Source: Aristolochia californica
Taxonomy: Eukaryota > Streptophyta > Magnoliopsida > Piperales > Aristolochiaceae
Direction of reading: 5' to 3'
Assembly: GCA_029961685.1 (NCBI GenBank)
Contig: JARWKL010000010.1
Coordinates: 10,251,931-10,315,930, forward strand
Length of the DNA stretch: 64,000 nt
Below are positions 62,196 through 64,000 of the stretch, in pieces. The position numbers were made by a program, and so were the translations under genes. The notes under the pieces were generated by a model. It made no database searches, was not told the DNA's origin, and saw nothing but the letters and a program-made list of their open reading frames with translations. Each line of letters opens with the position of its first letter. The first letter of the stretch is position 1.

Positions 62196-63208
62196 TCCGG
62201 ACAGACCACTGTAGCCTCAAATACTTATTGGAGCAGCGCCTTACTACATCCCCACAACAACATTGGCTCAGAAAATTAATGGGATTCGATTTTGAGGTGG
62301 AATACAAACCGGGTTATCTCAACCAGGCAGCAGACGCCTTGTCCCGCAGAGAACTAGGGGATTCACACTTGCACGCACTGAGCCACCCCAAGTCCCCTTT
62401 GCTGGACACAATCCGTCAGGATACTAGCCATCATCCAGATCTCCTTGAATTACAAGCTCAAATCGACAACCATTCCAAGGACAAGTACTGGACACTACAG
62501 GACGGTCTCATTCTATATAAAGGACGCATATATCTTCATCCTTCGTCGGTACTCCTTCCTGCCATTATTGCCTCCTTTCATAATAGTACACATGAGGGCC
62601 AGCAGATGACATACTTCAGCCTCAGTCAGGAGTTTTATTGCAGAGGTATGAAGTGGCTCATTGCTGAATATGTTGCATCGTGCCAGGTCTATCAGAGGAA
62701 TAAGTCTGAATCCTTACATCCCGCCAGCTTGCTACAACCACTTCAACTTCCTTCACAGGTATGGGCAGATCTCTCAATGGATTTTATCGATGGTCTTCCT
62801 CCTTCTGCAGGGAAATCTGTTATTCTTGTTGTGGTAGACCGGTTCTCAAAATATGCCCACTTTATGGCCCTCATCCATCCGTATACAGCAACACAAGTCG
62901 CTCAGCTCTTCATGGATAACATTGTCCGTCTCCATGGCCTTCCAGAGACAATCACCAGCGACCGTGATGCTATCTTCACCAGTAAATTCTGGTGGGAACT
63001 ATTTAAGCTCCATGGCTCTAAGTTAGCTTTTTCTTCAGCATACCACCCTCAAACAGACGGCCAGACAGAGGTGGTTAACCGCACACTGGCGATGTATTTG
63101 CGGTGCTTTGTGGGGGACACACCTCGACAGTGGGTTCGTTGGTTAGCATGGGCAGAGTATTGTTATAATACCTCATACCACACCGCACTGGGTACTACCC
63201 CTTTTTGA
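62187..63208 (+). pseudogene. Pol fragment 4: RNase H second half and integrase core
   Basis: Begins with the RNase H aspartates in IRTDH (62,204-62,206) and AADALSR (62,333-62,335). It then enters integrase. The N-terminal zinc finger is damaged: two histidines are visible at 62,579-62,581 and 62,591-62,593 with only three residues between them. The first cysteine is at 62,681-62,683, but the second is tyrosine (62,690-62,692, CQVY). The D,D35E core is intact: D in MDFI (62,780-62,782), D in TSDRD (62,960-62,962) and E in DGQTE (63,068-63,070), with 35 residues between the last two. The fragment ends at TGA 63,206-63,208 inside the TTPF-VVYGR motif. Confidence 0.92.
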
Positions 63209-63895
63209 GTTGTTTATGGACGCGAACCTCCGCGCCTACTTTCTTATGAACCAGGGTCTTCTCGGGTAGCGGCATTGGACCAAGCATTAGCTGACAAAGA
63301 TGCAATGCTTGCGCAAGTCCGCCTTCAGTTACAACATTCACAAGCAACTATGAAGCATACTTATGACAAAGGACATCGTCCCCTTTCCTTTGCACCTGGA
63401 GAATTTGTTTGGCTCTAACTTCAACCATACCGCCAACTATCTCTTGCCGCCATCAAACGCCATAAGCTTTCTCCAAAATTTTATGGGCCATTCCAGGTCA
63501 TGCAGCGTATTGGCACTGTGGCGTATCGTTTGAAACTACCACCAGACGCCAAGCTCCATGACGTCTTCCACGTCTCCCTTCTCAAGCCGTTCAAGGGAGA
63601 CTCACCACTGCTGCATACCCCTCTGCCTCCTCTCAAAGATGGCAGGTCCATGCCCACGCCCGCTCAGATCCTTCAAGCCAGGCGAGTGAACAATGCTTGG
63701 GAAGTGCTGGTTCGGTGGACTGACAAGGAATTGAGAGAAGCCTCTTGGGAGACACTCGAGTCCTTCCAGACTCTATTCCCCACTTTCGAGCTTGAGGACA
63801 AGCTCTTTCTTCAGGGGGGGGGGGGGGGGGGGGGTGATGTTATGGACTCCATAGCATCAAGAGTGGCTAACCAGAGAAGAGAAGAGATGGAATAA
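63209..63895 (+). pseudogene. Pol fragment 5: integrase C-terminus with chromodomain
   Basis: It continues in the same frame with VVYGREPPRLLSYEPG, is interrupted by TAA at 63,416-63,418 (after GEFVWL), then shows the GPY/F-type module (KFYGPFQVMQRIG, DVFHVSLLKPF). A chromodomain follows at about 63,668-63,811, with WEVLVRW, EASWETLESF and ELEDKLFLQ; both tryptophans typical of the fold are present. Chromodomains of plant chromoviruses are thought to direct integration toward particular histone marks. The frame then encodes seven glycines from the G tract, DVM at the LTR border, and ends at TAA 63,893-63,895 within the LTR. Confidence 0.9.
63814..63834 (+). other. 21-base G tract in the polypurine-tract position
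   Basis: An uninterrupted run of 21 G lies four bases before the 3' LTR (separated by TGA). Its place matches the polypurine tract that primes plus-strand synthesis. It also encodes glycines in pol. A homopolymer this long is prone to slippage and to sequencing or assembly error, so its exact length is uncertain. Confidence 0.75.
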
Positions 63896-64000
63896 CTTGT
63901 ATTTTAGTACCTTAGGGGTTTAATTGTAATTTGAAGTTCCATAAGAGTCTAATTGTAATTAAAGAACCTTTGATGTTTTCCTTGACCTATTTAGGGCATC
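63838..64000 (+). repeat. 3' LTR, truncated by the window end
   Basis: Begins TGTTATGGACTCC and matches 60,661-60,823 with five differences and no gaps. The last bases (TTTAGGGCATC) correspond to LTR position 163; the rest, the target-site duplication and the resumption of the satellite lie outside the window. Confidence 0.93.

Larger units (their letters stand above)
61016..63895 (+). pseudogene. Chromovirus pol pseudogene (RT, RNase H, integrase, chromodomain)
   Basis: In intact relatives this encodes the polyprotein that copies element RNA into DNA and integrates it. Here only the part from just before reverse transcriptase to the C-terminus remains. Five lesions break it: a frameshift near 61,130, TAG at 61,911-61,913, a frameshift near 62,186-62,189, TGA at 63,206-63,208 and TAA at 63,416-63,418. 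Homology continues across all of them, so they are damage and not gene borders. The open stretches between lesions have no proper start codons (GTG at 61,152; TTG at 61,923 and 62,162), and the ATG at 63,500 is internal to the integrase C-terminal region. Most catalytic residues are still present. The final stop lies 56-58 bases inside the 3' LTR. Confidence 0.92.
60661..64000 (+). mobile_element. Internally deleted Ty3/gypsy chromovirus, Reina-like, cut by window end
   Basis: An LTR retrotransposon interrupts the satellite in mid-monomer. The order is 5' LTR, a truncated pol (reverse transcriptase, RNase H, integrase, chromodomain), a G tract in the polypurine position, and the first 163 bases of the 3' LTR. 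Integrase after RNase H is the Ty3/gypsy order. RNase H wording such as RPYLWG and QRLTTSPQQHW, integrase HEGxQxT, and the ELEDKLFLQGG then DVM ending resemble the plant Reina clade (family recognition from memory, not a search). Gag, protease and a recognisable primer-binding site are missing. With LTRs no longer than about 350 bp the copy would be about 3.5 kb, against roughly 5 kb for an intact relative. Two frameshifts and three stops in pol make it non-autonomous. Confidence 0.9.

Noticed and set aside
61152..63208. Treating the open stretches in pol as separate genes
   Set aside because: They are in sequence order of one polyprotein, homology runs across each break, and the apparent starts at 61,152, 61,923 and 62,162 are GTG or TTG codons.

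Overview
The window looks like plant heterochromatin. Bases 1-60,660 are one uninterrupted head-to-tail satellite array, AT-rich (about two-thirds A+T by eye), with a repeat unit of about 462 bp. I count roughly 131 units by following the AAGCTTATTATTAGG segment that recurs once per unit. No cellular gene, tRNA, rRNA or CRISPR array was recognised. The many short antisense open frames in this part are products of the repeat and are not annotated as genes.

The array is not homogeneous. By diagnostic variants it falls into four zones with approximate borders: I (1 to ~18.65 kb), II (~18.65 to 29.5 kb), III (~29.5 to 44.3 kb) and IV (~44.3 to 60.66 kb). Each zone has its own higher-order pattern, meaning blocks of several different monomers that recur together. 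Zone I has a ~6.93 kb (15-monomer) spacing seen three times, with a nested 2.315 kb (5-monomer) tandem duplication. Zone II has a ~3.66 kb (8-monomer) duplication with an exactly identical 540 bp tract, shifting to a 4.59 kb offset where two extra monomers occur. Zone III has 5- and 6-monomer blocks. Zone IV has 5-monomer and 2-monomer blocks. Several monomers carry internal deletions, one is chimeric, and one looks like a template-switch product.

At 60,661 the satellite is interrupted in mid-monomer by an LTR retrotransposon on the + strand. It begins with a TG-starting LTR. It continues directly into a pol region (reverse transcriptase, RNase H, integrase, chromodomain), then a 21-base G tract, then the first 163 bases of the 3' LTR, which the window end cuts off. 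Motif-level resemblance places it in the Ty3/gypsy chromoviruses, most like the plant Reina clade. Gag, protease and a recognisable primer-binding site are absent. Pol carries two frameshifts and three in-frame stops, so this is a dead, internally deleted copy. The visible LTR parts differ at 5 of 163 positions.

The Reina-type chromovirus and the long satellite point to a seed plant; I cannot narrow it further. I found no new biochemical system. What deserves a second look is the layered recombination history of the array and the structure of the deleted chromovirus.
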